Assembly (NCBI GenBank): GCA_036940085.1
Contig: JALLBK010000574.1
Coordinates: 1 to 21,674 of the forward strand
DNA: 21,674 nt
Direction: 5' to 3'
From: Discostella pseudostelligera
Lineage: Eukaryota; Bacillariophyta; Thalassiosirophyceae; Thalassiosirales; Thalassiosiraceae
How positions within the stretch are numbered: the stretch's first letter is position 1; the number at the start of each line of letters is the position of its first letter. Shown here piece after piece: positions 1 to 10,497 of the stretch. The position numbers and the translations under genes are program-made. The notes under the pieces were generated by a model. The model worked only from the letters and a program-made list of their open reading frames with translations, had not been told where the DNA came from and searched no databases.

Positions 1-403
1 AAAATGAAAATAAGAGTTTAACTATTGTTTTTGCGTGTGCCCCACCCGAACGATAGTACCCGAGCTTGAGACTTAGAAGTAATGAATATGGAGGAGAACA
101 ATCTAGCCGCTAGCTTGGCACTACTTACCCCAATAGCAATAATATAAACGAAAGCGTATCATTATGCTGAAATTAACACCACCTCAAATTTCTCTACTGT
201 TCTTATTATCTGACATCAGCTCGAATCAAGAACTCACTTCTGGCGTATTGTAGCATCCTCAACTCTAAACATCGGCGGAATCACATCATCCTTCCACAAA
301 AAAACACACACAATAATTATTCTACCACCCGTCTCGACCTGCTGAAAATATTGGTACAACGAGAAGTCATCATCAAACATACCGACCCAGTGAGCGGCGA
401 ACT
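1..403. other. Left-edge non-coding sequence
   Basis: AT-rich sequence downstream of the coiled-coil gene, probably its 3' untranslated and intergenic DNA. The only forward reading frame noticed is about 21 codons, starting near 93, with nothing to support it. No RNA gene or repeat was recognised. Confidence 0.4.
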
Positions 404-3400
404 CTAACAATTACTTTGCATCAGCCTTTTGCGTTGTTTTTCAACTGCCTATGTAGAGAGATAGAGGAACAATAATATCATGAAGGACAAGAACGTAAGC
501 AAACAATGCTCAAACGAACTTTTACCAATCATTTTCCATTGAACTTACCAGTAACGCCACCTCCATGCCGGCAAGGGCCTCGGTTGCCAACTGATACTTT
601 GCTTGCATGCGTTTCAATTCACGCTCCAGTTCTTGGATTCGCTGTTCGAGGAGCATCATAGAATCGTCCGTCGCTTCAGTCATTTCCGACAACTTTTGCT
701 CAATGCTTCTACTGTCCTCCACACAGATAGCAATCTCCTCCCTCAAACCCTCAATGACCTGTTTCTGCTCATTGCATATGCCCTGGAGGAGGGATATTTT
801 GTTTTCTTTGTCAATGATGATCGACTGCATTTTGTCACACTCGCTTTTCGTTTCTTTCATCAGATCTACAGTTGTTTGATTTATCTCTCGCAAGTGAGCA
901 ATCTCCACTTCTTTTGGATCGGCCATGGCATTCATAACATTTAGCTCTTTCTGTATTTTTCTAGCATTGGCGATCGACTCTTTTAGTTCCTCCTTAAGAT
1001 GGGCTATTTCCTTCTCCCGAGCGAATAGCAATGCTTTCAACCGATGATTCTGACTACGTTCATCATTCAGTTTCTTATTGAAAGTTTCTTCGGTCTCTTT
1101 CACTTGATCCTGAAGACGTTGCACGCACGCAGCAAGGAAGGATACTTCTTGGTGCTTCTCAGCGCCAAACTCTTCCGTCTCCTTAAGCTTTTGATCCAGC
1201 TGACATTTACGATTGCGTGCGTGCTGTAATTGATCCTGCAAAGCAGTGAGTTGATCGTTGGCAGCAAGTTGACATCTATCCAATTGATCTTTCATATCTT
1301 GAATCTCCGATTCTCTTTTGATGATCTGTTCCTGCGAGCACCGGACTTTGTGCATGGCAGCTTCCAACTTCTCGTTCCCATTCGCACGAGCTTTTTGTTC
1401 AACCTCAAGTCGTATTGCGATTGTGGCATTCCATACCTTCAACTCCGACAGCTCATTGGCAATCGTATCCTTTGCTTGATTCGATGTATCGAGCGCCGTC
1501 TCCAACTTTGAAGTATGCTGGATCAATTGCTCCAGCTTTGACTTCAGGAAACTGATTTCCTCCTCCTTGGCGATGAATGTCGATTCATTCTTCAGAATGG
1601 ATTCATTTTGGATTGTCTCATTGACCTGGAGTTGGTCTTGTAGTTCTGAAAATATCAAATCCCCTTCGAGCGGCTTCCTTCCCTCCACCTCCATGACAGA
1701 CAGGTTCCCCTCTGAACCCAATATCGATTCCAAAACCATTTCGACAGAGATTTCCTCATTCTCGGCCCCGCTCTTCTCTTTAACCTTGGTTGAGCGACTG
1801 AGGTTGTCTTCACCCTTCAATCCACGGGCATTCTCAGACGCGACGAGCGAATCCATGTTGATGATATTTTTCAGAAGACTTTCATTACCATTCGTCAACA
1901 ACGAAACTTTTGCCCTTAGTTCATTTAGTTCAAGGCGCAGCTTCTTCGTTTCGTTTATGGCCTCAGCCCTCGTGGCTCGCAAGCTATTCATAACCTTTAA
2001 TTCATCACGAGCATCAGTCAGTGCCTTGGTTGCAACGAACTTCCAATTACGCAATTCACGCAGCTCCTCCGTCAATGCTCTCAATTCCGTCAGATCTTTA
2101 GCACTACCACTCTTGACCAATCCGTGGTGACTATTGGCACCCACTCACCCTCCATTTATAACAAGCGCTCTGCTCACATGATTCAATGGCAGAACTACTA
2201 ATGACGGATTTTCAGATGATGACTGTCGATGTCGGGCATATCTGTGGTGTTGACTCCAACCATGCTGCTTCATTATGTCAGTTCGTGGAGTGGAAGCCCG
2301 CTCGGTTGGGAGAGCCGATTGGCAGTGACGCTCGCTCTCTAATAATGCATCATTGATTGCAGTGATCTGATGCATGGTCTCCTTGTGTAGGTCGAATTCA
2401 GCACCGACATCAACACTGCCTTCTTTACCTATTGCAGCAGTATGAACGCCTATGTCGGTGTCAATACAATCAGCTTTTGCATCCGAATCTTTAATGCTTG
2501 TCTCTTTCGCTTCGCAATCCTTGCACACCTGCAAATCCTCGACGCCGACGCTTAAAGTCTCAGATGCTGTCTCCGAATCAGTGCTCTTAATCGGTTTCAA
2601 ACTGGCGACGAAATTGGTGCCAACCTGGGTTGCATTGGTTTTCTCGGGCGGTGTCGCTATTAAGGTTTCAGAAGCAACGGCAGCCGCAGAAACGCAAAGA
2701 GTATATTCACTAAGACTGCGCAAACGATGCATGAGACTGAAGGAGCAACCAGAAGATTCCAGTGCAGGCACAAGCAGATCTTGTTCAGGAGGTGAGCACC
2801 ACTGCGTAGAAGTTGACTGGAGTGGTTCCGGAGGTTGCCGTTGCTCGCTCGACATTTCGTCGAAGTCGACTGTTCCCACTTTGAGAATCACATCTGCCGG
2901 AGAAGTGGCCGAGGTGCTAGACTGAAATGGTACCTTGTCACAAGAGTCGAATGATTGTTCACCATCTCCGTCCTTTACTTCAGTCATCGTAACCGAAGAG
3001 ACACAACTTAGTTGATCAGTTGACGCGAGCTTACCATCAAAAGATGCCAGTGCTGCTGTTAATGATGCCTGCTTCTTCTTCAAAGATAGAAACGCCGAGA
3101 GTGAGTTCCGCCCCGACTCTCCTGAGTCCCCAGATTCAGCCTCTCGATGATGTAATGATGGGCGAGACAGAGGAGGTAATGATGCCGATCTAAGATTTCG
3201 GCAGTCTCGAAATTCTGACGAGGTTTCGACGGAGAGGGCAGCAGTGTCACTATTGGAACTCTTTGCCAACAAACGCGCAAGACTTCGTCGTCGACTGCGA
3301 CTGGGGCCTGTCACTTCCTCCTCATGCTTCCGTCGTACTCTAACATCGTCTGCATCATGCTGCATCCACTGCTGATCAATGACTCTCGATTCAAGTTGCT

Positions 3401-3776
3401 GATAATCTACCTGCTTTGGACCAAATGATTCGCAATTACCTCCGCTCTTACCGTCAAGCAGAGCATTGAAAGAGTCTGCGCATAAGACTCCATCGCGACC
3501 TCCGCAAAGATCGTCGTCGCTGGTCGTATCGACATTGTCCGGGTGCGATCCCAACTTCGGGGGTTTCAAGAAGTAACGATGGCACAATCCGAAGATGAGC
3601 AGATGCAAAAAATGCAAATGCACCTATTATGACTGCGATACCTGACTCACCTGATCCTTACTAAGCTGATCTGGTTCTCTCCATTCCAAAAAGCAATGAT
3701 TTCGGTATTGGGCGCGAGGAAGGAGCTCGCGCTTGCAGGTGGGTAGGGGGGATAAAGTTTGTCCGCGACGGTTCAT
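404..3776 (-). CDS. Large coiled-coil protein of unknown function, spliced
   Basis: The product was not recognised. The model is read from splice signals. Exon 1 is 3776-3651 (ATG, 42 codons, ending CAG before GTGAGT). A 96-base intron (3650-3555) ends in AAG, the only AG after 3624. Exon 2 runs from 3554. A short intron must remove an in-frame TGA at 2147-2145. Exon 3 then runs to 549 (CTG before GTAAGT). A 100-base intron (548-449) ends in a pyrimidine-rich CTCTCTACATAG. Exon 4 (448-404) adds 14 residues and a stop. The total is about 1,030 residues. The exon 2 half is Ser/Thr/Asp-rich and looks disordered, with Arg/Ser patches such as SRSRRRSLARLLAKSS. The exon 3 half is almost entirely charged heptads (Glu, Lys, Leu, Gln), a long coiled coil typical of scaffold, centrosomal or tether proteins. 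No catalytic motif is visible. It lies 333 bases downstream of TERT on the same strand. The outer exon boundaries are well supported; the middle intron is not. Confidence 0.65.
2112..2177 (-). other. Candidate short intron spanning an in-frame TGA
   Basis: The open frames on either side of TGA 2147-2145 are in the same phase and abut exactly. One frame-keeping solution uses donor GTGAGC at 2177 and acceptor CAAG ending at 2112 (66 bases). Others start at the stronger donor GTGAGT (about 2149) and give 45 or 69 bases. None has a good pyrimidine tract, so the exact edges are uncertain. Two separate genes or an assembly error are alternatives. Confidence 0.35.
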
Positions 3777-4109
3777 GGTATCATTGATTACTTGAGATTG
3801 CTCACAAAAAATGCGTCTATTTCAGGTAAAGATGGAGCATGTTCCAGAGTCCATGTGTGCACATGATGACAACGATGATGGTGTTGTTGTTGATGTTGGA
3901 ATGCAATAACCATGTCCAACTTTTTTCTCTCCATCCACCCATCAACACTTTGTGGCCGGAATTTCAGAGAACCATGCATCTCAATGGATGGGCCCTTTCC
4001 TTCCGCTTTCGAACTCCAACACAGCCACAAACACACACAACAACTTTTGGTACTCCTCTAGATAGAGAAACACAATCTGAGGTTGGAGAAAAGAGGCGAG
4101 CTGCTGGAC
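3777..4109. promoter_or_regulatory. Intergenic: TERT 3' end and promoter of the coiled-coil gene
   Basis: These 333 bases lie between the TERT stop and the ATG of the coiled-coil gene, both on the minus strand. They contain a stretch of GAT/GTT-type trinucleotides (about 3860-3905) and a CACA-rich tract (about 4020-4045). Open frames on both strands here are short and low in complexity. No named binding site was recognised. Confidence 0.4.
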
Positions 4110-7100
4110 TCAAGTCATAGGAAATTGCCGGAAGGCCCTGCTTGTCACTGCGAGGAGCTCCTTCTCGGAGGCAGAAGAAATTCCTTTCCCCGAGGATCGA
4201 GCACAATCCGAGAAAAGTTGGCACAAAATTCTTTGGGTTCCCGCCAACTTTCTCCTCATTTTGATTTGCCTTTGAAGGACGTGTCGAAATGCATGCCTGC
4301 CGAGCCACCAAGCGTCTTCCCAGGTTAATTGAAACGATGTGAAGTTTCTTAGGTTGGTTGATAAAGAAGAAGTTGATCTCCAATGACCATGTTTAATCTT
4401 CGACGAAATCAACGAGAATGCAAAGTGGATCGTATCGCAAGCGGAATCATAGATGAATTGTAGCTGCTGATTTGATGCTTCCCTGCAACCAATGCCGGAC
4501 ATGTAGTGGACGAGTTTGACAGCGCATAGCAGAAAAGTTTGGTAGAAGTTCAATCGGATCATGTCGATTCGATTTACATCGCTGCTGAAAAGTAGCCTCT
4601 GGCAACATCGAGGTCGGACAAAGTCTTTCATCTTCTTCTTCAAATTGAGCCCTTCGTTTCCTGTTCTGTGAATGACAACCGTATCAATTGAATGGGATCC
4701 ATGGAAGCGGTTGTAATCCAAACTAATTTCACACGTTCTTGTGTCAATGAGTAATCCACACCATGGGAAGAAATCGTTGCAAGCCTTCACCTCTTCCATC
4801 TTGCCCGTATTATTATTCTCCAACGATATACGATAGTTCACCCTCGACTTGTCCCCATTGATGTTCACGTTGAGACTAGGAATACCATCGTTGAGCTTCT
4901 TAATAAACCGAACAGAGGTGTCTTTACTGGATGATATTAGTAGGAAGTCGTCAACGATGCGCAGGAGGAGATGAATGTCACTTTTGGCTTGGACAAAGAC
5001 GGCGTCACAGTCTGTAGATGAGCACCCCCTAATGATATGAGACGATCCTTTCTCGAACACACCATCAAACAAGATCTCTTCAATGTTGCCAAAGTATATA
5101 TTGCATAGCATCGAGGAAAGAATACTTCCCTATGGCAGTAACAGCATGCAACGATGATGATGAGATTCAGGAAATGCGACGAGTCAAAGGCAACATTCCA
5201 TAACGTTACCTACCTGTGGTATTCCGGAATGTTGGAGCAAATATCGCTGACCGCGATTGCCATTCGCAACTAAGATTTGACCAAATATATGGTCACGCAA
5301 CAATCCACTTATTGTTTCTTTCTTCTCGATCGAGCAATGGACGCCTTCGACAAATATTGAGTTGAAATACCTGTTAGTAGAATCATTGGAGATGGCATGA
5401 TGAAACCTCGCGAGCTGATCCGGAGAAAATGTCCGCTTCTTCCATCTGCAGCGTATTGAGCGATTCCTATTATTGCAGTGTAGAATGAAGTTGTTCTTCG
5501 TCATGTATACATCTTCGTCGACAACTGATCGCATTAGCTCGTACAGGCGCTTTTGATGGATTGTGTCGTAACAATGTTTGATGTCCGCGCTGGCAAAATA
5601 GAGCGGAGTTCGACGACGACCACCACCACCACCGCAATTGTGTCCTTTCATTGTTGATTTCAAGCTCGATTCCCTCTTTTTGAGAGCGTCTACAAACAAA
5701 CAAAAGGAAGGGAAGACTTCAGTTAACCCGAACGCCCCCGCGCCAAACAGCGATGGACGTTTCTCAAATTCGTACTTGAGTGCATGGAAGGTGGATTGCA
5801 GGATCTTATTCGGAGCAGGACCACTTTTTCTCCTCAAACAATTATTCCTTGCTCCGGAAATATGGCCAGGATTGATGTCTACCGCACAGGACCTCGATAA
5901 CATCGCAATGGCTCGTATTCCCGAAGCTTTCGGAAGGATGCGCAAGGGTGCCGGAGGACATCCCACATTATGATTCGACACCAGTTTCTGCACTTTCACA
6001 GCACTCATTTCCCGGTATTGTTGTTTGAGCAATAGTTTCATGGATAGTGACTTTATTCTCGTCCATACTGGCCTTCGGTAATACATGACATTGGAGCCAG
6101 TAAACTCAGTCTCGGTGATGTAAAAGGTGGAACGGAGGACTGGTATGATGAATTGACAATATAACCACCACATCACATTTCGTACCAGTGTGGTAATCGA
6201 TTTGTGGGCTGATAAAGTGAGCTTGGGATGACGACGAGGTTGGTCAGTTTTACACACATTCGGAAGCAGCCATTTCATATTGAGGACACGTATTCCATCA
6301 ACAATAGCCTTTTCAGGAAGCTGTTCAATACGGCCAAGGTTCAAAAAGACATTCATCGTTCGAATAACTTGATTGAAGTTGTGAAGTGACCCCCAGAAGG
6401 ACGATGGGAATGCACATCGAAGGATGGCCGTTACAAACGACACTACATTTCCGACTGGGGTGTGATGTAGCGTCACATGTTGAGTAAGGAGTGCCTTCCC
6501 GTCAGGATCATTAGTGCTTGTTGTGTCGATTGCTGGTAATGGGCAATAATGTTCCAGTAGACGAGAATAGTTGCATTGTTGATGCCGTCTTCGTACTTCT
6601 TTGCACATGGCGATGCCACATTCGCGTAGGCGTCTCCACCGACCTCTCCGCTTGTTGCTGTAGATGACGATCACCTTATTTCCACCGCATTTTGTCATTG
6701 GCCAGATTTGAGTCATTGCATTCAGCAATTTGACGTCTACACTACTTGAATTTGTTCGAACATCTTTCCATTTCGAGCCATCGGTTGATTTATCTTCGTG
6801 CTGGTTTAGCAGATGTCGAGGCGACAAGCCAACATGTTTATTGTAAAAGTCGCAATAGAAGAGATTGCCTCGGGGAATCGGCCTATTAGGATCCCATCGT
6901 TCGCCCGCTCCGAGCTTTTCATCCTTGGCAGCAGCATTTGACATTGAACAGTTGGTGATACCATCCGATTCTCTTGTCGACGCAAGCTCAACATCACCCC
7001 TCTTTCGCTTCTTCTGCCTCGATTCATGGTTTATAGCAGCACCAGTAGCTTTCGTTGTATTTGTTGCTGTTGTTGTGGTGGTGGTGGTGGTTGCGGCCAT

Positions 7101-8931
7101 CAATGCTTTGCTAATCCCATCAAATTTCTTTGCCAACATGGTGATAGGAGGTCCACATAACTGAAAATAGTTTCCATGATAAAAGGATGACGACGACGAC
7201 GATTTCATTGATGTCATGGAAGTTGGCCGCACATCGGTAGATACGGAGGGTATAAGCACAATGCAATTCACCAAAATCTCTCTCAATGCATCATCTCCAA
7301 TCACTCTATGGAGGAATCTCATTAACGTCGATGATCGTCCATACGAAGATAATGGATTGGGATGGATGCAATGTATTCCTGGTGCCATGTTGGGGCAGCC
7401 GCGTAGATGATGATGATGATGATATTTTTGGTGTTGATTGGTGGATGTATGTTGGGATGTATTATTGGCGTCATTGCGAGTGATGGCAAATGTGGAGTCG
7501 CCACTGCCAAGAGAGTAGCCAGTGGAGAGTAGATTTTCTTCCAGTAGCCAATGATTGTTGTTCACGGAAGAAGGGCCAAGAGCAACTCCTCCTGCTGGCT
7601 TGTATCCCCCCTCTGACGTTGTGGAGAAAGTGGTAGCGGGGGTGTTCGTAATCGGTGCCTCTTCCTTATTCCCTCTTCTCTTTCTCACTCGACGGCGATG
7701 GATGACTCTCCTCCCAACATTCCCCACTGTTGCTGCACTTGAAATGTTTGTGTTGTTTGGATTGTAGCGCGTAGGATTCCTCTTGAACTGGGAGGATGAG
7801 GAGGAGGATGATTGACAACGAAATCGATTCGTCCTCCGAACTAAGGTACAAATGGCACCATCGACAATGGTCTCCAGCAATTCTTGTGGCGACGCTAAAG
7901 TAAGGAAATGGTTCTTCTTCGTTCGACACTTTTGATAGACATTGTTCGTTGTTGCTCCTACTTCTACCAATGGCTTCAAGGATGTTACACCACCTTCGGA
8001 TGTATCTTGCGCCAATGCTGGCCTTGTAGTAATGCATTCACAATCATCACTATTATTTGCGGTCGCCAAACGAGATGACGTAGTACCATCATGATCATAT
8101 TGATGTTGTATTATTCGTTGTTCCTCAAATTTCTTACACCGTCTCATTACCCCAAGCAACGAGGAAGTGAACGGTGCAATAATGACACGGGCAAGAATTT
8201 GATAATTGTTGATCCAATGATCTCGTTCCTCGTTGTTGCATCCACCACCACCTGCGATAATATTATTCGAAGGATCCATATCATCATCTGTATCTACATT
8301 CTTCCCTTGGCTCGTTTTCCTACGCCTCTTCTTTCGTTTTCGTCGTCTTATTCTGTTATTAGTTGGTTCCTCACCGCCATCGTTGGAGGAAATATTGGTA
8401 TTCATAATTTCGTCGGCAGGTTCCCCCTTGCTACTTTCATCTTGCAATGCGAGATAACGATGATGATGATGATGGGGCTTTCGTTTCCTCTTCCTAGACC
8501 TGTCCACGCGTTTAGTTCTGTTACCGCCAGGATTCGTAGTACTGCAACTTTTTGATGAAGATATCGGCTTGCCGTCCGTAGAGCAACAACTTGTTGTTTT
8601 TAGATGTGGACCGCGCCGCACTTCCTCCCACGCCCGCATCAGCCCGTCGGGAAGTGCCGCCGATTTCGAATAATTGTCGGCATGTCCGCAACGAAGTAAG
8701 AGGTAGTTGGGTAAGAAGAAACCCTCTAGGCCATGCACGACATTATTCTCATCGTCATTATGAGCACCAGCACCAGGGAGGAGATTGTGCATGCCCAATG
8801 CTCGTTGAACCACAATGGGAATGGCAGCCTTTGCATTGCCGTTACAACTGCCGCCGCCACCGCTGCTGCTGCTGGCAGTGGTAGTATCGACNGCTGCTGC
8901 TGCTGGCAGTGGTAGTATCGACGTTGGCCAT
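4110..8931 (-). CDS. TERT: Telomerase reverse transcriptase, catalytic subunit
   Basis: Adds telomeric repeats to chromosome ends by copying an RNA template; acts in the nucleus. Exon 1 is 8931-5214, then an 84-base intron (5213-5130, GTAGG...ATAG), then exon 2 (5129-4110). The product is about 1,570 residues, larger than the 1,132 of human TERT. The N-terminal TEN domain is spread over about residues 340-605: SPQELLETIV, ENLLSTGYSLGSG, VIGDDALREILVNC and LCGPPITML match the human order. The RNA-binding domain follows, with IPRGNLFYCDFYNKHVGL and a T motif with RSTFYITET and YYRRPVW. Reverse transcriptase motifs: RILPKASGIRAI (1/2); SADIKHCYDTI (A, catalytic Asp at 5583-5585); VHCSIEKKE and HIFGQILV; GIPQ/GSILSSML (B', split by the intron); VDDFLL (C, Asp pair at 4947-4952); PWCGLLID (E). 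A C-terminal extension follows. Thr, His, Ser and basic runs expand the N-terminal half. The ATG at 8931 is in frame once the N at 8892 is discounted; no ATG lies between it and codon MHNLL. Confidence 0.95.
5130..5213 (-). other. TERT: TERT intron, 84 bases, inside motif B'
   Basis: The donor is CAG/GTAGGT and the acceptor CCATAG/GGAAG, in phase 0. Removing it joins GIPQ to GSILSSMLC, restoring the invariant QG of reverse transcriptase motif B'. The intron carries an in-frame stop, so a retained transcript would make a protein lacking motif C. Confidence 0.92.
8862..8922. repeat. 30-bp direct duplication flanking a single N
   Basis: Positions 8862-8891 and 8893-8922 are identical 30-base copies separated by the N at 8892. 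On the TERT strand each copy encodes VDTTTASSSS. Discounting the N keeps the frame with either one or two copies. An unmerged contig overlap joined by a one-base gap is the simplest reading. A true in-frame tandem duplication is the alternative. Confidence 0.9.
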
Positions 8932-9147
8932 GGTAGAGGATATGCTGTTCATTACATTCATGTTGGTTTATGGCGTCATGAGTGCTAGGCTGATGAGGGT
9001 GCGGTCGGAGAGGGGTGCCGGTGCCGACAGTGGCTAATGTGGGAGGGCACTTTAGAAGGCAGCGGCAGCGTCATGGTCCGTCATGGTTGAATGGTTGAAG
9101 TTGAATGGTTGATTCGAGGAATGTAGAAGATGGGTAGAGATGATGAT
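8932..9147 (-). promoter_or_regulatory. Proximal upstream region of TERT
   Basis: These 216 bases lie between the TERT ATG and the E2F-like array, and should hold the 5' untranslated region and core promoter. They include short direct repeats of a GTCATGG/TTGAATGGTTGA type at about 9072-9115. No TATA box was convincing. Confidence 0.4.
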
Positions 9148-9229
9148 GGCGGGAAATGAAAGATACGGCGGGAAATGAAAGATATGGCGGGAAGGCAAAG
9201 ATATGGCGCGAAAACGATATGGCGGGAAG
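9148..9229. promoter_or_regulatory. Five-unit tandem array of E2F-type sites upstream of TERT
   Basis: Units GGCGGGAAA (9148-9156), GGCGGGAAA (9167-9175), GGCGGGAAG (9186-9194), GGCGCGAAA (9205-9213) and GGCGGGAAG (9221-9229) start 19, 19, 19 and 16 bases apart. Most are preceded by GATA(T/C) or similar. Read on the TERT strand, units 1, 2 and 4 are TTTCCCGCC or TTTCGCGCC, matching the E2F/DP consensus TTTSSCGC; units 3 and 5 differ at the first base. The array lies 217-298 bases upstream of the TERT ATG. The repeat is seen directly; E2F binding is inferred. Confidence 0.65.
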
Positions 9230-10497
9230 CTATCAGTACTGGCGGCTCGGCTCGATATCTAGTCTACGACGTTACGATATCAATGGCTTTGGGCTTTGGC
9301 TTTGGACGATGGCGATGTCACTCATAGGTGACAAAGACAAAGATGGCGGCGACGAGGTGGCGGCGAATATTTTCATAATAGCAACGGCGTGCGGAATGGT
9401 AGTGAGCTGGAAGTGGAAGTATTTGGAGAAGAGGATGCTGTTGCTGCTGCTCCTGCTCCCCCATTTTGGCATTGCTCAAATTGCCGTGGCACTTGAAGAT
9501 GACGAAGATGCAATGGTTGCAATGCAGGGTAGGCTGGAACTGGAAGTCATTGGTGATGGCGTGGGTGATTATGATGAAAACATTAGCCATCCCATCCCAT
9601 TAGAGCACAGCAGCTCGCATATCGGCAAAAACATAACGAGGTGGGACGCAGCTGGAAGTTATCAATTATCAATGATGGCTGATGGCAAAGATGATTATGA
9701 TGTGATAACATCAAAGCTCCCATGCCAATAGACCAGCAACCGTGGAAGAAGAAATGGGCACGCTTATCGTCGGGACGAGAGGATGTGATCTCCCCGCTCT
9801 GCCGCCGGCGCCGATGCTAATATTTCATCCTCACTTCCTACGATTAGTCTTTCGATTGGTGTTGCCAATGTATGGTAGATAGAAGATGATGTCCTCGCCG
9901 CCGCGACAAAGCAATTGATTCGCTGTGGTCTGCATAATCCGAGATTCGAAAGGAGGATGTCGGTCGGGTTGCGTCCTCCTCTCAACTTGGGCGTTCAATG
10001 CAGTTGGAGCCGGCATGGAATCGATTCCTCGACAAAATAATCGAGCCAGTGGTGAACTCGCTCTGGTGAAAGAATAGAATATATGCACTCCGCAACACGA
10101 TGAAAGTCGGTGGTGGTGATGTGGTCATCAAAATGCCCTTTTATTACTCATATTATCAGCTCTCGGATATTGTCCTACAATCGCAATACACTAACTCCAT
10201 CCCAACCCCAAATCGCGACGACACGAAACCTTGCTATCTCTCTCTCTCTCTATTGTCAATAAAATAATAGCACTGTATCCACAGATTTCGGTGCGCCAAA
10301 AACCAGAGGAAGGATTTGGGTGGTGGAAAGAAGAAGAAGGGAGGACGTTCTTTCATCACAAACAAACGACACTCCCTGCTACATCATAAATATTTACCAC
10401 GCACTGGCACCCCCACCGTCTCGAACAAATAATAGTATCCTTCCACACATACACTAAACATCATCAGCATCCTCCTCCTCTATCTCCGTCAAATCAC
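9230..10497. other. Intergenic, low-complexity, no supported gene
   Basis: Between the E2F-like array and the RanBP1 stop. It has ATGGCG-, GGCTTTGG- and GATGATG-type imperfect repeats and a short (TC)7 microsatellite at 10237-10251. The strand opposite TTTTATT at about 10138-10144 gives AATAAAA, a possible but distant polyadenylation signal for RanBP1. A 191-codon plus-strand open frame (9156-9731) starts inside the array and looks like translated repeat. No tRNA or other RNA gene was recognised. Confidence 0.5.
10237..10251. repeat. (TC)7 microsatellite
   Basis: An uninterrupted alternating TC run in the intergenic region 3' of RanBP1. Confidence 0.9.

Noticed and set aside
3964..4383. A 139-codon minus-strand open frame overlapping the TERT 3' end
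   Set aside because: It overlaps the TERT C-terminal extension in another frame and extends into CACA repeats; it shows no protein features.
5680..5765. Possible second TERT intron ending TTTGTTTGTAG before the Asp-Ala-Leu-Lys-Lys segment
   Set aside because: The frame through it reads GAFGLTEVFPSFCLFVDAL, which fits the conserved TERT segment before motif A, and no good donor is present.
7415..7430. His and Thr codon runs in TERT considered as microsatellite insertions of foreign DNA
   Set aside because: Similar runs occur in all the genes here, so they look like a genome-wide habit rather than an inserted element.
7666..8037. Open frames of 100-150 codons on both strands within TERT (also 8091-8555)
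   Set aside because: They are shadows of the TERT N-terminal half, which lacks stops in several frames because of its repeats.
9156..9731. A 191-codon plus-strand open frame between TERT and RanBP1
   Set aside because: It begins inside the 19-bp repeat array, its content follows simple repeats, and it has no domain-like conservation pattern.
9950..9995. A hairpin (AGGAGGA...TCCTCCT) and TTCGA-like sequence considered as a tRNA
   Set aside because: No acceptor stem, anticodon arm or proper T-loop could be placed.
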